Assembly (NCBI RefSeq): GCF_017377875.1
Contig: NZ_CP070975.1
Coordinates: forward strand, 1,302,001-1,366,000
DNA: 64,000 nucleotides
Reading direction: 5' to 3'
Origin: Alcaligenes sp. SORT26
GTDB lineage: Bacteria > Pseudomonadota > Gammaproteobacteria > Burkholderiales > Burkholderiaceae_B
The notes beneath the pieces were generated by a model, which worked only from the letters and a program-made list of their open reading frames with translations, had not been told where the DNA came from and ran no database searches. The translations under genes and the position numbers were made by a program. Below are positions 8,402-16,939 of the stretch, one piece after another; positions within the stretch are counted from its first letter, which is position 1, and the number at the start of each line of letters is the position of its first letter.

Positions 8402-9706
8402 ATGGCAAAAACCCTGCGCCGAAGCCGCTTCATGAGCACCCTGACACAACGGGTGTCCTGGGCCTTGACCCTGATTGCAGCCTTGCTGGTCATCATTATG
8501 GGTGGACTGGCCTATGTCGCTTTTGCACGCATGGAAGACGAAATGGTCAATGCCATGCTGATCTCCTACGCCCGCAACCCCACCTTGCTGCCAGACAGCG
8601 CCTACGACCGCAGCGAGGCACTGGGGGCCGAACTGGACAGTTACTGGTTCTTGCCGGGCCAGGCTCTGGATAATCTGCCTGAATTTGCCCAAGTCCCCAA
8701 ACCGGGCATTTATGAATTTCATATAGGCAGTGATACCTGGCACGTGCTGCGCCAGGACCAGGAGCAAGGCCACTTGTATCTGGTGTATCGCGCCACCCCG
8801 CACGAAGACCGGGTGCGTGAATTTGGTCTGATTCTGCTGCTGATCGGTTCCGCCACCATTTTGCTGGTCTTTTTACTGGGTCGCCGCGTCGCCCGCCATG
8901 CCGTCGCCCCCATGCTGACCTTGTCCCGCCACCTGGAAAACTGGGCACCGGGCCGCTCGGGCTTGCCCGAGCATCAGGACGATGAAGCGGGACGCCTGAT
9001 TCGTGCCTTTAACCGCATGCAAGAGCAAGTTGAAGAGCTGCTCACCCACGAACGGGAATTCGCCGCCAATCTGGGCCACGAACTACGCACGGGCCTGACC
9101 GCCATACGCAGCGATTGCGAACTCTTGCTGCTGCAACTGCCCGAAGGCTCCCAACAGCAGCGCCTGCAGCGCATGATGGTCCACGCCGACGCGGTCACCG
9201 CCAGTCTGGATGCGGCTGAAAGCCTGGCCTATACCGCAGAGCGCCATGTCCGCGAGGTGGAGCTTCACGAACTGGCCCAACAAACCTGGCAAGCCGTCGC
9301 CCTGCTGGACGCGGATAGCAGCAAAGTGCGGTGGAGCAATCTGCTGCCCGACACCCTGATCTACACCCTGGACCCTTATGCCTTGTCCATGCTGCTACGC
9401 ATCCTGATGCGCAACGCCATCGACCATGCCGCCCCCTGCAAGCTGCAATTAAGCTGGATTGCCCCCTCTGTACTCGCCCTGCAGGACGACGGCCCAGGCA
9501 TTGCCACACAAGACCAGATCCTGATTTTTGAGCGCCACTTCAGTCAAGGTAAACAACTGGCGACAGGCTTGCGTGAACAGGGCCACCGAGGCATAGGCCT
9601 GGCGCTGGCACGCCAATTGGCCCTGGCCCAGGGCTGGAGCCTTAGCGTTCAAAGCGGAGCGAATGAGAAAGGCTGTGTTTTCATGCTGGATCTTGATCCG
9701 TCATAA
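8402..9706 (+). CDS. Sensor histidine kinase
   Basis: Membrane sensor kinase partnering the regulator directly upstream. Transmembrane helix 1 at about residues 18-42, a periplasmic domain of about 100 residues, transmembrane helix 2 at about 141-160, a HAMP-like segment to about 213, then the H-box EFAANLGHELRTGLTAI with phospho-histidine H226. The ATPase has an N-box (LMRNAIDHA), G1 (DDGPGIA) and G2 (RGIGLALARQLA). 434 residues. The H-box reads GHELRT instead of the usual SHELRT. The periplasmic domain has no recognised ligand fold; the signal is unknown. It converges on the gene ending at 9749, leaving a 42-base gap. Confidence 0.9.
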   Translation: MAKTLRRSRFMSTLTQRVSWALTLIAALLVIIMGGLAYVAFARMEDEMVNAMLISYARNPTLLPDSAYDRSEALGAELDSYWFLPGQALDNLPEFAQVPKPGIYEFHIGSDTWHVLRQDQEQGHLYLVYRATPHEDRVREFGLILLLIGSATILLVFLLGRRVARHAVAPMLTLSRHLENWAPGRSGLPEHQDDEAGRLIRAFNRMQEQVEELLTHEREFAANLGHELRTGLTAIRSDCELLLLQLPEGSQQQRLQRMMVHADAVTASLDAAESLAYTAERHVREVELHELAQQTWQAVALLDADSSKVRWSNLLPDTLIYTLDPYALSMLLRILMRNAIDHAAPCKLQLSWIAPSVLALQDDGPGIATQDQILIFERHFSQGKQLATGLREQGHRGIGLALARQLALAQGWSLSVQSGANEKGCVFMLDLDPS

Positions 9707-9748
9707 GCCTGTTTGAAGTCAGACTGATACGCCCTTTCCAGGACCGGC

Positions 9749-10708
9749 TCAAGACACCGTATTCACCGCTGAAACTGAGCTCTCGTAAACCAGGATGGCC
9801 GCAGCCAGATCTTCCAAAGCGGTCCCCACCGCTTTAAAGACCGTGCGGCCATCTAAGTCCTTCCGGCCTTCAACCCGCTTGTTCACCAAATCCGCCAGGT
9901 CTCCGACCACATCACCCGGCGTAAAGACGCCACGCGACATAGGCCCCAGTAGCTCCCCACTCTTTTGCAGTGCCTCTTGCGTATCAATATAGAGACGCGC
10001 ATGACTGAAGCACGCATCATCGGCTTCTCGCATCTGCGGGGTGAAGCTACCAATCAGATCAAGGTGACTACCGGAACCCAGCAGCGCACCACGAATAATC
10101 GGCTCGGTAGCCAGCGTCGCACAACTAACAATGTCAACCTCGCCCACGGCGCTGCCCAAGTCTGATGCAAGCCGTGCATCAAAGCCTTGCTGGCTCAAAC
10201 TTTTTACCAGCCTCTGCGCTGCCGTCACATCCCGATCCCACACCAGCACCCGCTCAATAGGCCGGACAACTCGGTAGGCTTCCGGGATCAGACTGCCCAC
10301 ACGCCCACACCCCACGACCAGCAGGCTCCGAGCCGCTGCAGGAGCCAGGTAGGCGGCAGCCAATGCCGATGCAGCCGCCGTTCGGCGAGAGGTAATTTCA
10401 TTGCCGTCCAGTAATGCCAATGGCTCACCCGTCTTGGCGTCATACAGCAGATAACTGGAATGCAGGCCTGGCAGGCCACGTTCAGCATTGGCGGGGCAGA
10501 TAGCAACTGTCTTGATACCCAAATATCGGTCTCCTTGCCATGCAGGCATGATCAGCAAGGTTCTGGGAGACGCCTCATCCGTCTCATGCAGTGAGTGAGT
10601 ATGCCGCAAAGGAACGTGACAACCCGTGATGAACATCTGTTCCAGCGCGGGAATCAGACGATCAAAAGAAAGCGCCTGCCGTGTGTCCGCCGTATTAACA
10701 ATTTTCAT
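9749..10708 (-). CDS. Ornithine cyclodeaminase / mu-crystallin family enzyme
   Basis: NAD(P)-dependent enzyme of the OCD/mu-crystallin family, which includes ornithine cyclodeaminase, delta1-pyrroline-2-carboxylate reductase and several dehydrogenases. The Rossmann motif is RSLLVVGCGRVGSLIPEAY, preceded by the family signature LLDGNEITSRRTAAASALAA and followed by GSHLDLIGSFTPQMREAD. The frame opens at 10753, but the ATG at 10708 (MKIVNTAD) has an AGGA Shine-Dalgarno and leaves a sensible 41-base gap after the upstream gene. 319 residues. Family membership is clear; substrate is not. Its position after the Mo-reductase fusion suggests it handles a product or substrate of that enzyme. Confidence 0.85.
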   Translation of the reverse strand: MKIVNTADTRQALSFDRLIPALEQMFITGCHVPLRHTHSLHETDEASPRTLLIMPAWQGDRYLGIKTVAICPANAERGLPGLHSSYLLYDAKTGEPLALLDGNEITSRRTAAASALAAAYLAPAAARSLLVVGCGRVGSLIPEAYRVVRPIERVLVWDRDVTAAQRLVKSLSQQGFDARLASDLGSAVGEVDIVSCATLATEPIIRGALLGSGSHLDLIGSFTPQMREADDACFSHARLYIDTQEALQKSGELLGPMSRGVFTPGDVVGDLADLVNKRVEGRKDLDGRTVFKAVGTALEDLAAAILVYESSVSAVNTVS

Positions 10709-10749
10709 AGTAGTCCTGTGTTTAAAAGGGAATGAAGGTCTGCGCGTCC

Positions 10750-13700
10750 TCACGCATCCAGGACAACATCCTCAATAGGAATCGCCTGACAGACCAGACA
10801 AACGCCTGGGTCCTCTGGTTCACCACCATGAAGGTGACGTACCTTGCCAGAAACCAAACGCACCGCACAGCTTTCGCACTGCCCCACCCGACAACCGCTA
10901 GCCATCTGCAAACCCAGCGATTCAGCAAAGCTCAGCAGGGTCCCTTGCTGAGGCCCCCACTCCACGGCATCGCGGCCCGAGCGTAAAAAGCTGACCTTGA
11001 AACGCTGATCACCCTGCGGAGGTTCAGTAGGCGAACGAAAAATTTCGCTAAAGATGTCAAAACGGGGAACACCCCGCTCCACCAGTCCGGCGGAAACGAT
11101 ATCCATCATCATAGGAGGGCCACACATATACACCCGCGCACGCAATTCGATCAGCCTGTCATCGACCACACTGGCGTCGATATAACGCTGCTCCGTGAAA
11201 TCGATTCCCTCCCGATCCCCTTCAAGCGGCGCGGCGTAATAGTTGAGCACCTTCAACTGGGGCAGACGGGACTGGTGATACAAGATGCGCTCACGAAATG
11301 CATGTGTGCGACTATTTTGGTTGCCGTAATACAGCCAGATTTCCGGCCCTTCCGCCCCGTTTGGCAGGGACTCCAGAAGACTGATGAAAGGCGTGATACC
11401 AATGCCACCCGCAAACAGACAAAGCGGCTGCTGAGATTGGCGCGGCAGGACCCAGCCTCCGGAGGGCGCGCGCAGCGACACCACGTCACCCAGGCGGAGT
11501 CGACGGTGCAACAGGCCAGACATGCGGCCCTCAAAGGGCACACCATCAGGCGATAGCCCCTTTTGATGGCGGACAGCGATACTGTAGCTGCGTCGATGAG
11601 GGACTTGAGCCGCAGCAGTCAGCGAATAGGCCCGCGACAAGGCGACTCCCCCTCCTCCACCCCACTGAATTTCGATATGTTGCCCTGGTCTAAAGTCCGG
11701 CAACTCCAGTGCCTCTACAGACTCAAAATGAATACCCAGAACTCCCTCCGCTTCCGGGTGCAATTTACTGACTTTGAAATCACGATAGCCCGCCCATTTA
11801 CGTTGGCGCGCCTGAGTTTCAGGGTCCAGCTCCACATCACAGAGAAAAGAGCGCATGGGCACAGAACCACTGACAGGATCATGGTGGTCGGCAGAGATCA
11901 AGGTATTGAAATTGCTAGATTGAGCACCCTCAATGGGCAGGTCCGGGCGGTCCAGCTCCGGACAGCTTTGCCACCAGCCGAACTCCGCCACAATCAGGTT
12001 TTCAGCGAGTTGTGGCGTGATACGGGCAACGAATCGTGCCTTGCCTAGACGGGTGCTGATGCGTATCCAGTCTCCATCCAAAATCCCTTTCGCATTCGCC
12101 AGCACAGGGCTCAACTCAGCGACCGGGTCTGGAGCGCGTTTACGCAGCGACACCAGACTGCGGTGCTGACTATGACAATAAAAACCGTTTTTAGCCGAGC
12201 TCAACACAGAGGGAAAGCGCCCCTGCTGCGTCGCCTTAAGATCATGTGGTGTATCGGCTGGCTCAATAAAATTGGGCAGGGGCGGTTGGGAATACTTCAG
12301 CAGCCTCTCCGAGTAGAGTTCAACCCGCCGCGTCGGCGTATCAAATCCTAGCACTCCCTTTGATGTGACACGCGCATACTTTCTTTCGCTGGCATCAATA
12401 GAGCAGGCAATGCCCTGCGGCTGCTGCCGCAGTTGTTCCACCGACAGGCCCATGGGTTCCAGAATATGATTCCACCCAGCCTCCAGGCTACCCCCGAAGA
12501 AATCATCCCCCATGCCCAATCGGCAGGCCAGGTCAAAAACAACATCATTGTCGGATCGTGACTCGCCTTGAGGCGGCACCATACGCTGACGCAGTTGCAC
12601 CCACCCTGCCGCCCGATCAGTAATCTCAAAACCGACCCGCAAACCCTCACGCTCCCAGGGCGTGTTGATGGGCAGCACGATGTCTGCATACTTGGCGGCA
12701 GGCGTCTCAAACAAATCGCAGTGCACATAGAACTCAAGCTGAGAAAGCGCCTGCTGCGCATGCGCCGTATCAGCCTGTGATACCAGCAAGTTCGTGCCAA
12801 ACGCCAACATCCCACGTACCTTGTACGGCTTCCCCTCCAGAATGGCCCGGTACGTATCGCGTGCTGTCACCCAGCCTTGGGCGGGTGGGCCAATAGGCCG
12901 CTCATCAATCCCCAATGCCTTCATACGCTGACGATCAGCCAAGAGGGAAAGTGAATTTACTGGCTGAGTAGGCGGCCCGATACGCACTCGGTTAGCCCCT
13001 ATACAGTCAAAACTCCCGGTCAGTGCATACAAACAAGCGACTGCCCGCTCTGTCTGCGTTGCATTGGAATGCTGCCCAATGCCCGTCCAGGCGTGATAGG
13101 CAATGCGGGCGCTGGACGCAAACAGTGCAGCAGCGGCATGCAAGGCCTTTTCCGGCACACCACTGATACGCTCAACCTCCTTTGGCTGATAGGCGGCACT
13201 GGCCTGAGCCAGCAGTTCAAATGCAGGATGACAAAGAAGCCCCGCGACCTTTTCGGTATCAATTGAAAAAGTACCCCGCAAGCAAAAATGCTCGCCACCT
13301 TGCTCCTGTGCACTCCGCTCGGTGTCATACGGCACCGCACACTGATGTGCGTCGCTCCACACTACATAGCGGTTCTGCCCGGCATGAGGCCAAAGATCTT
13401 GCTCTCGTAAAAAATGCCCGTTATCGCTACGGACCAATAAAGGCCCGTTAGTCCAATCACGGACAAATGCCTTATCGAAGCCCTCGTCACGTAGCATCAA
13501 GTGCATCAGGCCAAGCGCAACCGCCGCATCCGTGCCTGGGCGTACCGGCAGCCACACCTCGGCCTGACGCGCCAATGCCGTTGGCCTGGGGTCAACCACA
13601 ATCATCTTGGCCCCTTTTGCCCGCCCCTTGCCAATTGCGTTGGCCTGCGCCAACCATGTATTGGTGGGGTTGTGCCCCCACAAGACCATCAGATCTGCAT

Positions 13701-14199
13701 TGGCATAATCAGCCGGTGGCATGCCACAACCAAAGGTAAAAGCATGCGCATAGTCCTTATGCCAATTGCACACCTCGGTTGCGTAGCAAATATTGGGACT
13801 ACCAAACAGGCGGACAAAACGCTCAATCCAGTCGATGCTGTCACTGAGCGAGGTTCCACTGGGTGTCGTCACAGCAAACACGACCGCCTCCGCGCCGCTC
13901 TCGGACTTGATTCGGCCTAGCTGTTGCGCCGTCTCCGAGAGCGCCTCCTCCCAACTGATACGCACCCACCCAGGATCAGCACTGCCTTTGGGCTGGGTGC
14001 GCCGCATCGGATAGTGCATGCGATGAGGGCTATGCACCATTTCAGGTGCCGACTTCCCCTTCATGCACATGGCCTCCCCGGTCGGATGCGACGGGTCGGG
14101 ACGTACGGAAATCAAGCTTTCCCCACGCACCTCGTTGACCGTGCCGCAACGCGAACGACAAAGCGTGCAGTATCCCTGTTTGAATTCAGTTGGTATCAC
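10750..14199 (-). CDS. Molybdopterin oxidoreductase fused to FAD/NAD/[2Fe-2S] reductase
   Basis: A 1149-residue fusion. Residues 1 to about 740 are a DMSO-reductase-family bis-MGD oxidoreductase: [4Fe-4S] site C11-x2-C14-x3-C18-x26-C45 followed by KG, a probable Mo-ligand cysteine C144 (ATEVCNWHKDY, the place of selenocysteine in FdhF), and VVDPRPTALARQAEVWLPVRPGTD. From about 830 a ferredoxin-NADP reductase-like module follows (FRPGQHIEIQW, SRAYSLTAA for FAD; LFAGGIGITPFISLLESL and YMCGPPMMM for NAD(P)H). The C-terminus is a plant-type [2Fe-2S] ferredoxin (SGCRVGQCESCAVRL, then CLVCQ), the domain order of phthalate-dioxygenase reductase. It could shuttle electrons NAD(P)H-FAD-FeS-Mo in one chain. 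No signal peptide, so cytoplasmic. Substrate unknown; assimilatory-nitrate-reductase-like or formate-dehydrogenase-like roles cannot be excluded. Confidence 0.85.
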   Translation of the reverse strand: MIPTEFKQGYCTLCRSRCGTVNEVRGESLISVRPDPSHPTGEAMCMKGKSAPEMVHSPHRMHYPMRRTQPKGSADPGWVRISWEEALSETAQQLGRIKSESGAEAVVFAVTTPSGTSLSDSIDWIERFVRLFGSPNICYATEVCNWHKDYAHAFTFGCGMPPADYANADLMVLWGHNPTNTWLAQANAIGKGRAKGAKMIVVDPRPTALARQAEVWLPVRPGTDAAVALGLMHLMLRDEGFDKAFVRDWTNGPLLVRSDNGHFLREQDLWPHAGQNRYVVWSDAHQCAVPYDTERSAQEQGGEHFCLRGTFSIDTEKVAGLLCHPAFELLAQASAAYQPKEVERISGVPEKALHAAAALFASSARIAYHAWTGIGQHSNATQTERAVACLYALTGSFDCIGANRVRIGPPTQPVNSLSLLADRQRMKALGIDERPIGPPAQGWVTARDTYRAILEGKPYKVRGMLAFGTNLLVSQADTAHAQQALSQLEFYVHCDLFETPAAKYADIVLPINTPWEREGLRVGFEITDRAAGWVQLRQRMVPPQGESRSDNDVVFDLACRLGMGDDFFGGSLEAGWNHILEPMGLSVEQLRQQPQGIACSIDASERKYARVTSKGVLGFDTPTRRVELYSERLLKYSQPPLPNFIEPADTPHDLKATQQGRFPSVLSSAKNGFYCHSQHRSLVSLRKRAPDPVAELSPVLANAKGILDGDWIRISTRLGKARFVARITPQLAENLIVAEFGWWQSCPELDRPDLPIEGAQSSNFNTLISADHHDPVSGSVPMRSFLCDVELDPETQARQRKWAGYRDFKVSKLHPEAEGVLGIHFESVEALELPDFRPGQHIEIQWGGGGGVALSRAYSLTAAAQVPHRRSYSIAVRHQKGLSPDGVPFEGRMSGLLHRRLRLGDVVSLRAPSGGWVLPRQSQQPLCLFAGGIGITPFISLLESLPNGAEGPEIWLYYGNQNSRTHAFRERILYHQSRLPQLKVLNYYAAPLEGDREGIDFTEQRYIDASVVDDRLIELRARVYMCGPPMMMDIVSAGLVERGVPRFDIFSEIFRSPTEPPQGDQRFKVSFLRSGRDAVEWGPQQGTLLSFAESLGLQMASGCRVGQCESCAVRLVSGKVRHLHGGEPEDPGVCLVCQAIPIEDVVLDA

Positions 14200-14221
14200 G
14201 ATGAATCACACTCCCTCTGAA

Positions 14222-15709
14222 TCAAGGCATCACAGGAGGGATGTAGGTCAAGGTACGCCCAAAGAACCAGAGCATGAACAGGACCAGCGGTGCATGCACC
14301 AGCAACTGCAAAAAGGTGAAGCCAACAATGTCGCGGGCTTTCAAGGCCAGCACTCCGAGCAGCGGCAACATCCAGAAGGGATTGATCAGGTTGGGCAGCG
14401 CCTCAGCCGCGTTATAGACCTGGACGGCCCAACCCAAATGTACCTTCAGTTCATTCGCTGCCTGCATGACGTAGGGGGCTTCAATAATCCATTTCCCACC
14501 ACCCGAGGGGATGAAAAAGCCCAAAACTGCCGAATAGGCTCCCATCATCACTGCAAAAGTCTCTGTGCTGGAGATGCTGACAAACAGATGCGCGATACGG
14601 TCGGCCAGGGTCACTCCCCCGGCCCCCTTGGCGGCCGTCAACATAGCGGCAATGGCGCCGTACAAGGGGAACTGAATAATGACGCCTGCTGTAGAGGGGA
14701 CTGCACGCGTCACCGCATCAAGAAAGTTGCGTGGACGCCAATGGAGCAACAAACCCAGCAAGAGGAACAAGAGGTTATAGGTGTTCAGCCCAGAGATTGC
14801 CACCAGAGGACTCTTGGCAATCAGCTCTTGTGCCAGCCAGCCAAAACCAAGAGCGCACAGAAGAATGGTCAGAATGGGGCTACGTTCAAACCATTCGCCC
14901 GGACGCCGGGTGGTGGATTCTTTATCAGCCGATTTGAATTCCGTCAGGTCCACACCCAGCTCCTGAGCCGTCACCGCCTTGGAAGCCGTTGGAGCGGACA
15001 GAAACGCAATCAGCACCGATACCGTGATCAGAATCACGGCCATGACCATGGACTGCCATAAAAAAATGGTCTGGCCGAATGGGATCACCCCGGTAATATC
15101 GAGAATGCTTTTAGGCAGACTGTCCGGATTAGCCTGCAACTGTGCGGCTGAAGAACTGAGACCCAAGGCCCACGTGCCACCCAGGCCCAGATACGCGGCG
15201 GCGCCTGCTGCGCGGTAATCCAGCCGCAAATCAGGACGACGTGCCAGGGCCCGTGCATAAAGCGCACTGAAAATTAATGACACCCCCCAATTGAACAAGG
15301 ACAAAATCATGCTGATGGCCGCAACGCAAGCGATGCCCTGTCGGCCAGAACTGGGTACAGCAGCAAGGCGTTCAATAAGGCGGGCGGCCAGCGGCGAAGT
15401 CGCCACCACGTAACCACCAATCGCCACCAGAGCCATTTGCATCGTAAAAACGATCAGGCTCCAGAACCCGTCACCAAAGGCCTTGGCAACTGCTTGCGGG
15501 CTGGAGCCATTAACCATAGCCGCACATGCCACAACAACCACGGCAATCGCGGCAAACACATAAGCATCTGGAAACCAGCGCTCTGCCCAGGCCGTAAAGC
15601 GCAAACCTAGGCGACTAAGAACACCAGACTGACTGTCCGTATCGCCAGGCGCATGAGAATGAGGTGTACCCCGCCCTATCCCGGCAGGGACTTTTGATGA
15701 AGATTGCAT
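14222..15709 (-). CDS. AtoE-family short-chain fatty acid transporter
   Basis: Inner-membrane permease of the AtoE/TIGR00366 short-chain fatty acid family. About 495 residues with many hydrophobic helices, plus family segments such as SLFNWGVSLIFSALYARALARR, GLGGTWALGLSSSAAQLQ and FFIPSGGGKWIIEAPYVM. The frame opens at 15787, but the ATG at 15709 has a GGAGA at about seven bases and leaves room for the divergent promoter, so I start there. A soluble N-terminal tail of about 35 residues precedes the first helix. It is 22 bases upstream of the Mo-reductase fusion, same strand, so probably the first gene of that operon, importing its organic-acid substrate (inference). Confidence 0.85.
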   Translation of the reverse strand: MQSSSKVPAGIGRGTPHSHAPGDTDSQSGVLSRLGLRFTAWAERWFPDAYVFAAIAVVVVACAAMVNGSSPQAVAKAFGDGFWSLIVFTMQMALVAIGGYVVATSPLAARLIERLAAVPSSGRQGIACVAAISMILSLFNWGVSLIFSALYARALARRPDLRLDYRAAGAAAYLGLGGTWALGLSSSAAQLQANPDSLPKSILDITGVIPFGQTIFLWQSMVMAVILITVSVLIAFLSAPTASKAVTAQELGVDLTEFKSADKESTTRRPGEWFERSPILTILLCALGFGWLAQELIAKSPLVAISGLNTYNLLFLLLGLLLHWRPRNFLDAVTRAVPSTAGVIIQFPLYGAIAAMLTAAKGAGGVTLADRIAHLFVSISSTETFAVMMGAYSAVLGFFIPSGGGKWIIEAPYVMQAANELKVHLGWAVQVYNAAEALPNLINPFWMLPLLGVLALKARDIVGFTFLQLLVHAPLVLFMLWFFGRTLTYIPPVMP

Positions 15710-15786
15710 GAGTGTCTCCGTATATTGGAACTGTTGGCGTTCCTTGTTGCACATCGACAAACGGTGTGCTGATGGGGATCCTAGCA

Positions 15787-15848
15787 ATCGTCATACGATA
15801 TTCATAATCCTTTAAATCTATGCAGTGATATAGAATAAATCTATGCAA
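15787..15848. promoter_or_regulatory. Divergent control region, LysR operator candidates
   Basis: Between the transporter (-) and the LysR gene (+) lies the inverted repeat ATCGT-CAT-ACGAT at 15787-15799. The 11-mer AAATCTATGCA occurs twice at 24-base spacing (15814-15824 and 15838-15848), the second copy covering the LysR start codon. The stretch is AT-rich compared with the flanks. Such a layout suits LysR autoregulation plus control of the transporter operon, but no binding site consensus is known to me here. Confidence 0.45.
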
Positions 15849-16796
15849 ATCACGATCAAACAACTGGAGCACTTCGTCGCTGCCGCCCAAACGGGACAGG
15901 TTTCTCGGGCTGCCCAGCGTTGTTATGTCAGCCAGCCCTCGCTCACCACTTCCTTGAAAAACCTGGAATCTTTTCTGGGGGTGCAGCTCTTTAGCAGGCA
16001 TTCTGCTGGCTTGCGGCTGACCTTGCACGGCGAAGGCTTTCTGCGGCATGCCGAGCACATACTGGCGTCTTTGGAAATGGCGGTCGCGGAGACCAAGGAC
16101 GCTATTTCGTCCGTAGAAGGCTCAGTGAAACTAGCCATTACGGACACAGTCTCGGAATACATGCTGCCTAAAATTATCGGTGCCATGCGCCGCCAACTCC
16201 CGCAGGTTTCCTTTGAGCCGGTTGAACGTAACCGCCTTCAAATCGAGCATGGAGTACGAGACGGCGAATTCGACCTGGCTGTCGTTCTTGTCTCCAACTT
16301 GACGCGCCGCTCAGACCTTCAGCAAGAACGACTACTGAAGTCCGAGCGCCGACTCTGGACAGCGCTGGATCATCCCTTGGCGACGCAAAGCTCTGTCTCC
16401 TTGCAGGAACTGGCTGATCAGGCATTTATCTTGCTGGATATGGATGAGCATGTGGCTACGGTCAATCGCTACTGGAGCGCAGCAAAGCTCAAGCCCAAGG
16501 TCGTTTTTCGTACGAAGTCCATTGAGGCGGTGCGCAGCCTGGTGGCCCAGAATGTCGGGGTCACTATTTTGTCAGACCTTGTTTTCAGGCCTTGGTCCCA
16601 CGATGGCGGCAGGATACGCAGAACGGCCATGACCAGTGGCGTGCCCTCCATGGATTTGGGCCTGATTTATCGGCATGAGGCCCAGATGTCCAAAGCAGCC
16701 CTGGCCTGCGCCAACACCTTGCGTTTGCTGGCAAAAAGCGTTCTACGCGAATCCCATCTGATGACGGAAGGGAATGTGCAAGTACCCGGAAATTGA
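15843..16796 (+). CDS. LysR-type transcriptional regulator
   Basis: 317 residues. N-terminal winged helix-turn-helix at 1-60 (ITIKQLEHFVAAAQTGQVSRAAQRCYVSQPSLTTSLKNLE, then LGVQLFSRHSAGLRLT), followed by a periplasmic-binding-protein-like effector domain. Divergent from the transporter/Mo-reductase/OCD operon, the classical arrangement for a LysR activator of the adjacent pathway. The effector is unknown; a small organic acid taken up by the neighbouring permease would fit. The start at 15843 lies in the second copy of an 11-base direct repeat, so binding there would also block its own translation start region. Confidence 0.9.
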   Translation: MQITIKQLEHFVAAAQTGQVSRAAQRCYVSQPSLTTSLKNLESFLGVQLFSRHSAGLRLTLHGEGFLRHAEHILASLEMAVAETKDAISSVEGSVKLAITDTVSEYMLPKIIGAMRRQLPQVSFEPVERNRLQIEHGVRDGEFDLAVVLVSNLTRRSDLQQERLLKSERRLWTALDHPLATQSSVSLQELADQAFILLDMDEHVATVNRYWSAAKLKPKVVFRTKSIEAVRSLVAQNVGVTILSDLVFRPWSHDGGRIRRTAMTSGVPSMDLGLIYRHEAQMSKAALACANTLRLLAKSVLRESHLMTEGNVQVPGN

Positions 16797-16843
16797 GCCC
16801 TAAAAGGCCCGCGCCAAACAAGCTGATCTGAATAAGCAATGCA

Positions 16844-16890
16844 TAAAAAAACACCCCAAATGTCGGAGAAAACTCCAACTTTTGGGGTGT
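16844..16890 (-). terminator. rpoD intrinsic terminator
   Basis: ACACCCCAAA (16851-16860) pairs with TTTGGGGTGT (16881-16890), with an inner GGAG/CTCC helix. On the minus strand the stem is followed by TTTTTT (16845-16850), so it ends the rpsU-dnaG-rpoD transcript 50 bases past rpoD. It also faces the plus-strand LysR gene, but no T-run exists in that direction. Confidence 0.85.
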
Positions 16891-16939
16891 GATTCAGAAG
16901 GCCGGTTTTACTACCGACCCCGGCTGAAGAGCTAAAAAC

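Noticed and set aside
14063-15061. A 332-codon plus-strand frame opposite the AtoE-like transporter
   Set aside because: Composition (Gln/Arg/His rich) is typical of an antisense frame, and the transporter is well supported.
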